From contig NZ_FPKU01000002.1 of assembly GCF_900119845.1 (NCBI RefSeq), positions 591,381-655,380 of the forward strand: 64,000 bases of DNA. Direction: 5' to 3'. Origin of the DNA: Devosia enhydra. Its GTDB lineage: Bacteria > Pseudomonadota > Alphaproteobacteria > Rhizobiales > Devosiaceae. The translations under genes were made by a program, and so were the position numbers. Each line of letters begins with the position of its first letter. Position 1 is the first letter of the stretch. This document shows positions 11,001-19,396 of this stretch, one piece after another. The notes under the pieces were generated by a model. That model made no database searches. It had not been told where the DNA came from and saw only the letters and a list, made by a program, of their open reading frames with translations.

Positions 11001-12836
11001 AAGCCCCCCTGAGGCAAGAGCGGCCGGCAGATCGAGATCCATGTCGTGCAGGTAGCATTCGGGCTGCCCGCGCGGGGTGATCACATAGGTGCGCTCGTCG
11101 ATGACGCGGAAGCCGAAATGCTCCAGCATCGGCACCCGGTCCGAAAGCGGCACCGGGGTGCTGCGGTGAAAGAGCCTGAGGCCGATGCGCGCCGAACCCG
11201 CCTCACCGGCAATCAGCCGCAGCGCGATGGTGCGGTCGGCATCGAAGCGGTCGCCCAGCGCGCGGATGGTCGCGATATCGGCCAAGGCTTCGGCCGGGCT
11301 GTGGCGCGACTGGTAGGCGGGGGTGAAGGCCTCGGCATAGTCGGCGACATCGGGCGGCGCCTGGCGCTCGGCGGCGAGCCGCTCGCCAAAGCCTGCCATC
11401 AGCGCGGTGACGCCGGCCTCGAGCGCCTCGCGCCGCGGCGTGGGTGCCGGGCCGCCATCGCGCCCGATGATGAAATGCACCCGGACGAGGTCGCTTTCGG
11501 GGAAATGCGGCACGAAGGCCGATACGCGCCCGCCATAGGCCTCGGCGAGCAAGGCCCCGATGCGCTCGCGCAGCTCCGAGGAGAAGCGCTCGCGCGGCAC
11601 ATAGACCAGCACGGAGACGAAATTGTCGAACCGATCGGGCCGCGGCAGCACGCGCACGCGGGGGCGGTCGGCCAGAGCCGCGATCTCGGCGGCGAATTCG
11701 AAGAGCTGGTCCTCCGCGATCTGGAAGAGCTCCTCACGCGGATAGGTATCGAGGGCGTAATGCAGCGCCTTGCCCGAATGGCTCGCCGGATCGTGCCCGG
11801 CCCGCCGCTTGACCTCGGCGACCTTGCGGCGCACGAGCGGGATCTCGGCGGGATGGGTGGCGAGCGATGCGGAGGTGAAGAGCCCCACGATGCGCAACTC
11901 GCCCGTGGCGCGCCCGTCGGCCCCGTAGAGCTTGACCCCGATATAATCGAGATGGACCCGCCGGTGCACGCGCGAGCGGATATTGGCCTTGGTGACCATC
12001 ACCGGGTCGGGCTCGACAAGGAAAGCCGCGTGCTGCGGGGTCATCTCGACCCAGTCGGCGCCCGCGCGCAGGAAGCGCCGGGCGGGGTCGGCGAGGATCC
12101 CAAGCCCGCTGCCCTCGATGGGCACGAGGCGCGCCTCCTCGGCGAGGCCTTCGAGCCGGTATTCGCGCAGGCCGAGGAAGATGAAATTGCCCTCGGCCAG
12201 CCAGCCGAGGAAATCGATGGCTTCGGCCAGAACCGCGGAGGGCACGCGGGGCGGGCTGGTCCTGAGGCCCTCAACGAGCCCGGTGAGGCGCGCCAGCATC
12301 GGCTTCCAGCCGGTAACGGCAAGCGCCACATCGGCGAGGACCTGCTCGAGCTCTGCCCCGAGCGCCGCCCGCCGCGCATCGTCGCCCAGAGGATCGATAT
12401 GCACGGTAAGCACGCTTTCGGCGACCGAATCGCCCGAGGGCGCATCGAGCAGCCGGTGCGACTGCGGATCGAGATTGAGCACCGGATGCGACATGTAGCG
12501 GATGACCCCGCCCAGGGCGCGGATCGCGGCCAGCACGCTGTCGACGATGAAGGGCGCGTCGGTGGTGAAGGCCTCAACGATATCGGGATCGCCCGGATGG
12601 CGGCCGGGCAGCACATAGACGCGCCGCTGGGCCCCGTCGCGCTTGCCGATGCGGGCATAGGTCTGGCGCAGATAGGCTTCGAGCGCCTCAGCCGAATAGA
12701 GCGAGAGGTCCGCCGGGTCGGTGGCCTTGACGGTGGCCAGCAGAAAGCGCGCGAAATTGGGCTCGCTGTCGACGAGCCGCCGCGTCCGCGCGATCAGCGC
12801 CGCGCGTGTCTCGAAGGGCGGCTCCATGCTCGCCAT
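8040..12836 (-). CDS. gdhB: NAD-specific glutamate dehydrogenase, large (180 kDa) class
   Basis: This 1598-aa enzyme deaminates glutamate to 2-oxoglutarate and ammonium with NAD. The N-terminal half carries ACT-like regulatory regions found in this class (DAPFIVDSVLAAIRALG near residues 95-115). The catalytic half shows GGIRWSDRPEDFRTEVLAL, KAQQEKNAIIVPVGAKG and GDMSGDVFGNAML. The start at 12836 has a GAGG ribosome-binding site 7 nt upstream, whereas the longer frame to 12914 has none. The product would feed 2-oxoglutarate into the TCA cycle encoded nearby. The symbol follows the usage for this class and is less certain than the function. Confidence 0.93.
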   Translation of the reverse strand: MASMEPPFETRAALIARTRRLVDSEPNFARFLLATVKATDPADLSLYSAEALEAYLRQTYARIGKRDGAQRRVYVLPGRHPGDPDIVEAFTTDAPFIVDSVLAAIRALGGVIRYMSHPVLNLDPQSHRLLDAPSGDSVAESVLTVHIDPLGDDARRAALGAELEQVLADVALAVTGWKPMLARLTGLVEGLRTSPPRVPSAVLAEAIDFLGWLAEGNFIFLGLREYRLEGLAEEARLVPIEGSGLGILADPARRFLRAGADWVEMTPQHAAFLVEPDPVMVTKANIRSRVHRRVHLDYIGVKLYGADGRATGELRIVGLFTSASLATHPAEIPLVRRKVAEVKRRAGHDPASHSGKALHYALDTYPREELFQIAEDQLFEFAAEIAALADRPRVRVLPRPDRFDNFVSVLVYVPRERFSSELRERIGALLAEAYGGRVSAFVPHFPESDLVRVHFIIGRDGGPAPTPRREALEAGVTALMAGFGERLAAERQAPPDVADYAEAFTPAYQSRHSPAEALADIATIRALGDRFDADRTIALRLIAGEAGSARIGLRLFHRSTPVPLSDRVPMLEHFGFRVIDERTYVITPRGQPECYLHDMDLDLPAALASGGLAAEGLPDTGLVEEAILAVWSGEAENDGLNALTLLAGLPFVDVAILRALARYLRQVGVTYSRAYFAQVLASHHEAASALVTLFHTLHDEGFAGNRERAEHQARETLGAILSRISVLDEDRIVRRLANLVEATLRTNAFQRGPDGARRPALSFKFDCNKLSDLPEPRPYREIFVSSPRVEGIHLRMGAIARGGIRWSDRPEDFRTEVLALAKAQQEKNAIIVPVGAKGAFVPRLPVPPGDRDAVLREGMECYRIFISSLLDLTDTLDGETVVPPPDIVRHDGDDPYLVVAADKGTARFSDLANAIAAEHGFWLGDAFASGGSAGYDHKAMGITARGGWEAVKRHFREMDRDIAASSFSVAGVGDMSGDVFGNAMLLSDRIRLVAAFDHRDIFIDPDPDPERSFAERRRLFDLPRSSWQDYDKSVLSHGGGIYPRSAKTVPLFAEARRLLGLGQGDLTPNQVMRAILRAPVDLMWFGGIGTYVRGDAETDAEAGDKTNDAIRVAASELGAKVVGEGANLAVTQQGRIDFARAGGRINTDAIDNSAGVNSSDLEVNIKIAFGPLLRSGSMSRAERNDLLVQMTDEVRALCLANTYQQTLALSIARHRGLSVFPDHRALIAALETEGRLNRRVSVLPEDAALGQRAAAGEGLSRPELAVLLANAKLSLHDQLLESDVPDEPYLARQLLAYFPTLLVRKHEDLVTGHRLRREIIATVLANAMINRGGPSFLFEMTRATSANAGRVARAFAVARDAFGIEDLWRQVDGLDGALSGETQLALYAEIQRLLARTTLWFLRNGDLAQPLAELVLVYAEGVTDVLNLLPTLLPPSLARPIAEAAGRFEAGGAGKTIARRIAELPALAMSADIALVAARCGVRVGEAAQAFFGVLETFGLGKVLIEGDGIVLADRFDRMALDRALANLMRALRDLSADVLDEADGRVPVPTRLAAWAERQPETIARLAEQVRGLTQGEMTVSRLSVAAGLLSDLARSA

Positions 12837-13017
12837 CCCAAGCCTCGTCGTTCTGATCGCCCCGTTCCCCGATGCCCACACTGGCCCGTCGGCGCCGGAA
12901 AGTCGAGTAGGCATAAGGGCGTGCCCGTGCCGGAGGGCGGGCTGCGCACCCCACTAAGGATCGCGCAATGGACCGCGATATCCCTGCCGCACTGGCCGGT
13001 TTGGCGCCCCGGCGTCC

Positions 13018-13046
13018 TTGACCGGCCCGACCCTGCGGCTTAGATA
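13018..13046 (+). promoter_or_regulatory. Strong sigma-70-type promoter for leuC
   Basis: TTGACC (13018-13023) and TAGATA (13041-13046) are spaced by exactly 17 bp, giving a leader of about 38 nt before the leuC ATG. A 10-bp palindrome, CCAAATTTGG (13069-13078), lies in that leader. Confidence 0.6.
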
Positions 13047-13091
13047 GCCAACTCTGACTTTTCCCCAGCCAAATTTGGGACCTGCGCTCCG

Positions 13092-14498
13092 ATGGCACGT
13101 ACGCTTTATGACAAGATCTGGGACGATCACCTGGTCGGCATCAACGAAGACGGCACGGGCCTTCTCTATATTGACCGCCATCTGGTCCATGAGGTGACGA
13201 GCCCGCAGGCCTTCGAGGGCCTGCGCCTCAATGGCCGCAAGGTACGGGCGCCCGAGCGTACGCTGGCGGTGGTCGACCACAACGTGCCCACCACCGATCG
13301 CTCGCTGCCCAATCCGGACCCGGAAAGCGCCATCCAGATCGAGACGCTGGCCGAGAACACCCGCGATTTCGGCATCGAATATTACGACCCCTTCGACAAG
13401 CGGCAGGGCATCGTGCACATCGTGGGCCCGGAACAGGGCTTCACCCTGCCCGGCATGACCATCGTGTGCGGGGACAGCCATACCTCGACCCATGGCGCGT
13501 TCGGCGCGCTGGCCCATGGCATCGGCACCTCGGAGGTGGAGCATGTGCTCGCCACCCAGACGCTGATCCAGCAGAAGGCCAAGAACATGCTGGTGCGCGT
13601 CGACGGGCAATTGCCCGAAGGCGTCACCGCCAAGGACATCATCCTCGCCATCATCGGGGAGATCGGCACGGCGGGCGGCACCGGCCATGTCATAGAATTC
13701 GCCGGCGAAGCCATCCGTTCGCTCTCGATGGAAGGCCGCATGACGGTCTGCAACATGACCATCGAGGGCGGCGCCCGCGCCGGGCTCATCGCCCCCGACG
13801 AGAAGACCTTCGCCTATGTGAAGGATCGCCCGCGCGCCCCCAAGGGCAAGGCGTGGGACATGGCGCTCGACTACTGGAAGACGCTCTATACCGATGAGGG
13901 CGCCCATTTCGACAAGGTGGTGGTGCTCGACGCCGCGAACCTGCCGCCCATCGTCTCCTGGGGCTCCTCGCCCGAGGACGTGATCTCGGTGACCGGGGCC
14001 GTGCCCGATCCCGACCAGATCGCCGACGAGAACCGCCGCAAGTCCAAATGGCGCGCGCTCGACTATATGGGCCTGAAGCCCGGCACGAAGATCACCGATA
14101 TCGCCATCGACCGGGTCTTCATCGGCTCGTGCACCAATGGCCGGATCGAGGACCTGCGCGCCGCCGCCGCCGTGGTCAAGGGCCGCAGCGTGGCGGCCAG
14201 TGTCAGCGCCATGGTGGTGCCGGGTTCGGGGCTGGTCAAGGAACAGGCCGAGGCCGAAGGGCTCGATCAGATCTTCAAGGCCGCCGGCTTCGAGTGGCGG
14301 GAACCGGGCTGCTCGATGTGCCTCGCCATGAACCCCGACAAGCTCAAGCCGCAGGAACGCTGCGCCTCGACCTCCAACCGCAATTTCGAGGGCCGCCAGG
14401 GCTTCAAAGGGCGGACGCACCTGGTCTCCCCCGCCATGGCCGCCGCCGCCGCGGTCTCGGGGCATTTCGTCGATATCCGCGAGTGGCCCAAGGGCTGA
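13092..14498 (+). CDS. leuC: 3-isopropylmalate dehydratase large subunit
   Basis: This 468-aa protein is the 4Fe-4S subunit of isopropylmalate isomerase in leucine synthesis. The cluster cysteines are Cys347 (GSCTNGR), Cys407 and Cys410 (CSMC). [15 protein letters not shown] and [12 protein letters not shown] are family hallmarks. The small subunit leuD and the next enzyme leuB are 11-13 kb away on the other strand, so the pathway is split within the window. It has its own good promoter. Confidence 0.97.
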   Translation: MARTLYDKIWDDHLVGINEDGTGLLYIDRHLVHEVTSPQAFEGLRLNGRKVRAPERTLAVVDHNVPTTDRSLPNPDPESAIQIETLAENTRDFGIEYYDPFDKRQGIVHIVGPEQGFTLPGMTIVCGDSHTSTHGAFGALAHGIGTSEVEHVLATQTLIQQKAKNMLVRVDGQLPEGVTAKDIILAIIGEIGTAGGTGHVIEFAGEAIRSLSMEGRMTVCNMTIEGGARAGLIAPDEKTFAYVKDRPRAPKGKAWDMALDYWKTLYTDEGAHFDKVVVLDAANLPPIVSWGSSPEDVISVTGAVPDPDQIADENRRKSKWRALDYMGLKPGTKITDIAIDRVFIGSCTNGRIEDLRAAAAVVKGRSVAASVSAMVVPGSGLVKEQAEAEGLDQIFKAAGFEWREPGCSMCLAMNPDKLKPQERCASTSNRNFEGRQGFKGRTHLVSPAMAAAAAVSGHFVDIREWPKG

Positions 14499-14615
14499 GC
14501 TGAGCCTGTCAGCGCCGGGTTATCCATCCGGCGTCCCGGCCCGCCACCGGGTCGTCCCCCGTGAAAACGGGGACCTCCGTTTGTGCCCCGGCGCTTCCCT
14601 TCGACAGGAGCTCCC

Positions 14616-15050
14616 ATGCCCGATGCTGACCTCAACCGCTGGTCCCAAACCATGGCGCCATCGCTCGATGATATCGAGGCCTTGGCGATCGCGGCGCTCG
14701 AGAGCCTGCCGGAGCCGTTTCGCGGGCTCTCCGCCGGGGTGACCTGCGCCGTTGCCGAATTTGCCGAGGACGAGGTGCTGGAAGAGCTGGGCATCGAGAG
14801 CCCGTTCGACCTCATGGGGCTCTTCCAGGGTATCGGCATGCATGAGGCTGGCGCGGTGCCGGCCACGGGGCAGATGCCCAACCATGTCGTGCTCTATCGC
14901 CGCGCCATCCTCGACTACTGGGCCGAGCATGAGGAAACGCTCGGCGCCGTGGTCAGCCATGTGCTGATCCACGAGATCGGTCACCATTTCGGCTTTTCCG
15001 ACGACGACATGGAAGCCCTCGAGGCGGAAGCCGAGGCCGAGGGCCGGTAG
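14616..15050 (+). CDS. Zincin-like metallopeptidase family protein
   Basis: This 144-aa protein has the zinc signature HEIGHHFGFSDDD at residues 119-131. His119 and His123 would bind zinc, Glu120 is the general base, and the Asp-rich tail supplies a third ligand, as in the small minimal-zincin family common in proteobacteria and actinobacteria. There is no signal peptide, so it is probably cytosolic. The start at 14616 follows an AGGAG site; an upstream in-frame ATG at 14583 lacks one. The substrate is unknown. Confidence 0.8.
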   Translation: MPDADLNRWSQTMAPSLDDIEALAIAALESLPEPFRGLSAGVTCAVAEFAEDEVLEELGIESPFDLMGLFQGIGMHEAGAVPATGQMPNHVVLYRRAILDYWAEHEETLGAVVSHVLIHEIGHHFGFSDDDMEALEAEAEAEGR

Positions 15051-15065
15051 GGTCAGCCCCGATCC

Positions 15066-15911
15066 TCACTCCGGGCGTCGGTTGCGCGTCCAATTGTAGC
15101 GCGGCTGGTAGCCGAAGGCGTTTCGCGCCTTCTCTATGCTCATCGGCGAGATCGCGCCTTTGAGACCCGGCCGGATTTCGGCCTCGGGGCACCAGCGCGC
15201 AACGAGCGCCGCGGCATCCTCCTCCATCAGATTGACCGCCCCAGTGATGTTGTAGACCCCCGACGGCACGGCATCAGCCTCCAGCGCCAGCCGGCAGGCG
15301 AGCGCGATGTCGCGCCCGTCCGAGCGCGTCCAGAGCAGGAACCGGCCGCCCTCCGGATCGGCGGCGGCGGTGTCCATCTCGGCGGGCAGGTCGGCCGGGT
15401 CGCGCGCCCCCATGATGCGGAACGAGAGGACGTTGAGCCCCTTCTGGGTCGCGAAATAGGCGCCGGCCTGCTCGGAGGCGATCTTGGCCAGCGCATAGGA
15501 GTTGAGCGGCCGCAGCGGATGCTCCTCATCCACCGGCGCATAGAGCGGGCCCTGCCCGGCAAAGCCATAAACCTGCGCGCTCGAGGCGAGGATCACGCGC
15601 TTGAGCCCCAGCCCGTGCGCGGCTTCGAGCACGTTGAACGCCCCCGCCACATTGTCGCGATAGGTGCGCGTATCGGCCACGATGCCGGGGTCGCTCCAGG
15701 CGGCCAGATGCACCACCGCCTCAGCCCGCGCATAGGCTAGCGCGCCATGGATATCCTCGAAGCGCGAGACATCGCCGGTCATGTGCCGCACCCCGGCGAT
15801 CCGCTGGCTGACCGAAAAATCGAGGCTCGTCACCTCATGGCCGGCCGAAGCCAGCTCGCGGACCACGAAGCGGCCGACGCGGCCACTGCCGCCGGTAACC
15901 AGAATGCGCAT
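15066..15911 (-). CDS. NAD-dependent epimerase/dehydratase (extended SDR)
   Basis: This 281-aa protein has a Rossmann start VTGGSGRVG (residues 5-13) and the catalytic YALAK motif with Tyr139 and Lys143, as in UDP-sugar epimerases and uronate dehydrogenases. The start at 15911 follows GGGAG and begins directly with the Rossmann strand. It is divergent from two enolase-superfamily dehydratases, so a role in uronate or sugar-acid catabolism is likely. A true uronate dehydrogenase cannot be separated from a UDP-sugar epimerase by eye. Confidence 0.8.
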   Translation of the reverse strand: MRILVTGGSGRVGRFVVRELASAGHEVTSLDFSVSQRIAGVRHMTGDVSRFEDIHGALAYARAEAVVHLAAWSDPGIVADTRTYRDNVAGAFNVLEAAHGLGLKRVILASSAQVYGFAGQGPLYAPVDEEHPLRPLNSYALAKIASEQAGAYFATQKGLNVLSFRIMGARDPADLPAEMDTAAADPEGGRFLLWTRSDGRDIALACRLALEADAVPSGVYNITGAVNLMEEDAAALVARWCPEAEIRPGLKGAISPMSIEKARNAFGYQPRYNWTRNRRPE

Positions 15912-16006
15912 GCTGTAAAACTCCCTGCCCGGCATCTCCACCCCGTTGGCGACGGGGCGCGGCAGATGTAAGACATAGTACGACTTGAGGGCAAGGGAGC
16001 CAGAGC

Positions 16007-17095
16007 GTGAAGATAACCGGGATCAGGACCGTGCCGTTGCGGCGAACCCTCGAGCGGCCCATCGGCAATGCCACCGCCACCATCTCGGCCTTCTCCTATC
16101 TCGCCATCTTCCTCGATACCGACGAGGGGCTGAGCGGAGAAAACCTCATCTTCACCATCCGCCCCGAGCAGCTCAAGCTCCTCGATGCGATGGTGCATGT
16201 GCTTGAAGGCGCCATTGTCGGGCGCGACCCCGACGATACCGAAGGCTTCTGGGCCGAGGCGTGGAAGCGCATCAATTTCATCGGCTTTTCCGGCGTCTCG
16301 ATCATGGGCATTTCGGCGCTCGATGGCGCGATGTGGGATCTGCGCGGACGCCGCCACGGCCTCTCCATCTCACGGCTCATCGGCCGGCGGCGCGCGCGCG
16401 TGCCCACCTATGCCAGTGGCGGGCTCTGGCTCACACAGTCGATCCCCGAACTCGTGGCCGAAGCCGAGCGCTTCTGCGCCGAAGGCTTCACCGCGATGAA
16501 GCTGCGGCTCGCGGGCGATGCAGGCATCGATCTTCCCCGGCTTGCCGCGCTGCGTAAGGCCGTCGGCCCCCATATCGGGCTGATGGTCGATGCCAATCAG
16601 GGCATGTCCGTCAAGGGCGCTATCGCGCTCGCCCGGCAGATGGAGGCCTATGACGTCGCCTGGTTCGAGGAGCCGGTGCCGGCCCATGATCTCGAAGCCT
16701 CCGCCGAAGTGCGGCGCGCGCTCTCCATGCCGTTGGCTTCGGGTGAGAACGATTATACGCGCTTCGGCTTTCGCCGTCTTATCGAGACGGGCGCGGCCGA
16801 TATCCTGATGCCCGATCTGCAACGCGTCGGCGGCCCCAGCGAATTCCTCAAGGTGGCGGCGCTGGCCGCGTCCCACGGCCTGCCGATCTCGTCACACCTC
16901 TTCCCCGAGCAGAGCCTGCAGCTGCTGGGCGCCATCGATGGCGTGCACAGCCTTGAGCATGTCGACTGGTATGCCCCGCTCTACCGTGAAAGCCTCGACA
17001 TGGTCGATGGCGCGGTGGTCGTTCCCGACCGGCCGGGCTGGGGGTTCTCGTTCGATCCCGACAAGCTCAGGCATTACGCGCTCGCCGAGGCTTGA
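16007..17095 (+). CDS. Mandelate racemase / muconate lactonizing enzyme family protein (first)
   Basis: This 362-aa enolase-superfamily enzyme abstracts an alpha-proton from a carboxylate sugar acid. Metal ligands Asp195, Glu221 and Glu247, the His297-Asp270 dyad and Glu317 are all present, and they fall at the same residue numbers as in the well-known mandelate racemase. The KxK of racemases is replaced by KxR (Lys165-Leu-Arg167), which fits a sugar-acid dehydratase or epimerase better than a racemase. The GTG start has GGAG upstream. It heads a sugar-acid operon with the next two genes. Confidence 0.88.
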   Translation: MKITGIRTVPLRRTLERPIGNATATISAFSYLAIFLDTDEGLSGENLIFTIRPEQLKLLDAMVHVLEGAIVGRDPDDTEGFWAEAWKRINFIGFSGVSIMGISALDGAMWDLRGRRHGLSISRLIGRRRARVPTYASGGLWLTQSIPELVAEAERFCAEGFTAMKLRLAGDAGIDLPRLAALRKAVGPHIGLMVDANQGMSVKGAIALARQMEAYDVAWFEEPVPAHDLEASAEVRRALSMPLASGENDYTRFGFRRLIETGAADILMPDLQRVGGPSEFLKVAALAASHGLPISSHLFPEQSLQLLGAIDGVHSLEHVDWYAPLYRESLDMVDGAVVVPDRPGWGFSFDPDKLRHYALAEA

Positions 17096-17116
17096 CCCGT
17101 CGTCATCAGTCATCAT

Positions 17117-17134
17117 ACAACATCCGCATGTCGT
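17117..17134. promoter_or_regulatory. Imperfect inverted repeat between the two dehydratase genes
   Basis: ACAACAT (17117-17123), CCGC, ATGTCGT (17128-17134) match at 6 of 7 positions of the arms. It could be a GntR- or LacI-type operator. It lies 21 bp before the second dehydratase GTG and close to its ribosome-binding site. Confidence 0.2.
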
Positions 17135-17154
17135 GAACATGAGGAGTTGGGGCG

Positions 17155-18303
17155 GTGAAGATCGTCGATGTCAGGGTCAGGGTGTTCCGTTACACCACGC
17201 GCAAGGTGCCCGACAGCGCCGGCCATTCCCATCCGGGGCCTGAAACCCCGGCCCAGCTCGCCCTTCTCACCATCGTTTGCGATGACGGGTCGGAAGGCCA
17301 TCATTTCTCGGCGCCCGAGCCGGTGCGGCCCTTCCTCATCGAAAAATTCGTCAAGAAGGTGCTGCTGGGCCAGAACCCGTTCGATCGCGAGCGGCTGTGG
17401 CAGGATCTGGCGCATTGGCAGCGTGGGTCGGGCATGCAGCTTTCCGACCGGACCCTGGCCATTGTCGATGCCGCGCTCTGGGATCTGGCCGGCCGCAAGC
17501 TCGGCCTGCCGGTGCACAAGCTCATCGGCGCCTATCGCGACAGCGTGCCCGCCTATGCCTCGACCATGTGCGGCGACGATATTCCCGGCGGGCTTGCGAC
17601 CCCCGAAGACTATGCGCGCTTTGCCGAGCAGCTCGTGGCCCGCGGCTACAAGGGCATCAAGCTCCATACCTGGATGCCGCCTTTGGCCGGCGCTCCCGAC
17701 GTCAAGCGCGACCTCACCGCCTGCGCCGCCGTGCGCGAGGCCGTCGGCCCCGATATCGCGCTGATGCTCGATCCTTATCACTGGTACTCCCGCATGGAGG
17801 CCTATGAACTCGGACGCGGGCTCGAAAAGCTGGGCTTCGCCTGGTTCGAGGAGCCGATGGAGGAAGATTCCATCGCGTCCTATGCCTGGCTCACCGAAAA
17901 TCTCGATATCCCGATCCTCGGGCCGGAATCGGCAGGCGGCAAGAATTTCTCCCGTGCCGACTGGATCCTCTACAAGGCCTGCGACATCCTGCGATCCGGC
18001 CCTTATGACGTCGGCGGCATCACCCCGGCGATCAAGTCGATGCATCTGGCCGAAGCCTTCGGCATGGATTGCGAGGTGCATGGCAATGGCATCGTCAACC
18101 TGATCTGCACCGCCATCGCCAAGAACTGCCGCTGGTATGAGCGCGGCCTGCTGCATCCGCATTTCGATTACGACAGCGCGCCCGCCTATCTCAAGGCGCC
18201 GGTCGATCCGCTCGATGCCGATGGCAATGTCGCCCTGCCGACCCTGCCCGGGCTCGGGCAGGACATCGATTTCGATTACATCGACGCCCATTTGCTGGGC
18301 TGA
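17155..18303 (+). CDS. Mandelate racemase / muconate lactonizing enzyme family protein (second)
   Basis: This 382-aa enolase-superfamily protein is not a close paralog of its neighbour. Metal ligands are Asp206, Glu232 (FEEP) and Glu258; the second-strand motif is KLH (Lys169, His171), and His309 sits in EVHGNG. The KxH pattern and the EVHGNG motif resemble acid-sugar dehydratases of the gluconate/galactonate type. The GTG start is preceded by GAGGAG. It is followed after 63 bp by a truncated KDG-dehydratase, supporting a role in aldonate or aldarate breakdown. The substrate is not determined. Confidence 0.87.
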   Translation: MKIVDVRVRVFRYTTRKVPDSAGHSHPGPETPAQLALLTIVCDDGSEGHHFSAPEPVRPFLIEKFVKKVLLGQNPFDRERLWQDLAHWQRGSGMQLSDRTLAIVDAALWDLAGRKLGLPVHKLIGAYRDSVPAYASTMCGDDIPGGLATPEDYARFAEQLVARGYKGIKLHTWMPPLAGAPDVKRDLTACAAVREAVGPDIALMLDPYHWYSRMEAYELGRGLEKLGFAWFEEPMEEDSIASYAWLTENLDIPILGPESAGGKNFSRADWILYKACDILRSGPYDVGGITPAIKSMHLAEAFGMDCEVHGNGIVNLICTAIAKNCRWYERGLLHPHFDYDSAPAYLKAPVDPLDADGNVALPTLPGLGQDIDFDYIDAHLLG

Positions 18304-18366
18304 TCCCTCTCCCGTCCCGGCCGGGCTCTCGCGCCTTCGAGCCGGCCGCCACAAGGACGTTTTCCT

Positions 18367-18696
18367 GTGACCCTCGATCTTGCCAGCGCCGCGCCAGCCA
18401 CCACCAGAACGGGCCGCTCCGCCTTCAGCCCCACCGAACTGCGCACCCTGCTCTCGTCGGGGCTGATGAGCTTTCCGCTCACCGATTTTCATGAGAATGG
18501 CGATTTCAACGAAGGCAGCTATCGCAGCCGTCTCGAATGGCTGATGCCCTATGGCGCCACCGTGCTCTTTGCAGCCGGCGGCACCGGTGAGGGCTTCTCG
18601 CTGACCACCGCCGAGCACAGCCAGGTGATCCGCGCCGCCGTCGAAACCTGCGGCAGCGATACCCCCATCGTCGCTGGCGGCATCCAACGCCCTTGA
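18367..18696 (+). pseudogene. kdgD: Truncated 5-dehydro-4-deoxyglucarate dehydratase (N-terminal third)
   Basis: The 109 residues match the N-terminus of KDG-dehydratase, with [14 protein letters not shown] (29-41) and [10 protein letters not shown] (71-80) clearly recognisable, but the family is about 300 residues long. Homology stops after PIVAG (100-104), and five unrelated residues lead to a stop. The Schiff-base lysine and the rest of the barrel are missing, so the product cannot be active. The stop TGA lies inside the -35 box of the downstream promoter, which suggests a deletion or insertion joined two unrelated segments here. The GTG start and AAGGA site are intact. Confidence 0.85.
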
Positions 18697-18726
18697 CTCT
18701 ATTTAAGTTTAGGCTTATATAAGCCT
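18693..18726 (+). promoter_or_regulatory. Promoter and operator of the AHSA1-ArsR operon
   Basis: TTGACT (18693-18698) and TATATA (18716-18721) are spaced by 17 bp, a near-consensus promoter. A perfect 16-bp palindrome, AGGCTTATATAAGCCT (18711-18726), covers the -10 box. An ArsR-family repressor encoded by the second gene of the operon is the obvious candidate to bind it, giving autorepression. Confidence 0.65.
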
Positions 18727-18748
18727 CAATTGAAGTAGGGAGAGCCGC

Positions 18749-19396
18749 ATGAGCTTCGACATCGCCGCCCATCTAGGCGCCATGCATCGCGAGGTCCGCA
18801 ACGTCACCCGTGACGGGCAGACCGCCAAGGACCTCATCGCCTCGCGGGTCTATGACACCGATATCGAGGATCTCTGGGATGCGGTGACCGATGCCGGACG
18901 TCTTGCACGCTGGTTCTCGCCCGTCACCGGCGAGCTCACGCTGGGCGGGCGCTTCGCGGTCGAGGGCAATGCCTCGGGCACGATCACGGCCTGCGAGGCG
19001 CCGCGGCATTATGCCGGCACCTGGGAATTCATGGGCCATGTCAGCTGGATCGAGGTCCATCTCAGGCCGGAGGGCAATGGCACGCGCCTCGAGATCCACC
19101 ATATCGCGCCCCATCCCAATCCGCATTGGGATCAATATGGCGCCGGTGCCGGCGGGGTGGGCTGGGAACTCGGGCTGCTCGGGCTTTCCGAGCATCTGCA
19201 GCGCCCCGCGGACGATGTGCGGGCCGAAGGCCCTGGCGGCTGGGAGACTTCGCCCGAAGCCAAGGAGCTCGTTCGCGAAGCGAGCGCCGATTGGGGCCGC
19301 GCCTCAATCGATGGCGGGGACGAGCCCGATCAGGCGATGCGTGCCGCCGAGGCGACGCGGCGCTTCTACTCGGGCGAGCCACCGCTGGAGGCCTGA
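18749..19396 (+). CDS. SRPBCC / AHSA1-like domain protein
   Basis: This 215-aa protein has a START/SRPBCC ligand-binding fold of the AHSA1 type: DIEDLWDAVTDAGRLARWFSP near residues 38-58, then GTWEFMGHVSWIEVHL and TRLEIHH. The physiological ligand of such proteins is unknown. It shares a TGATG junction with the ArsR gene behind it, a very common pairing in which the ArsR-like repressor controls the AHSA1 gene. It sits directly downstream of the strong promoter and palindrome. Confidence 0.85.
   Translation: MSFDIAAHLGAMHREVRNVTRDGQTAKDLIASRVYDTDIEDLWDAVTDAGRLARWFSPVTGELTLGGRFAVEGNASGTITACEAPRHYAGTWEFMGHVSWIEVHLRPEGNGTRLEIHHIAPHPNPHWDQYGAGAGGVGWELGLLGLSEHLQRPADDVRAEGPGGWETSPEAKELVREASADWGRASIDGGDEPDQAMRAAEATRRFYSGEPPLEA

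Noticed and set aside
14553-14572. Short GC hairpin after leuC considered as terminator
   Set aside because: The stem has a bulge and no T-run follows, and the next gene is on the same strand.
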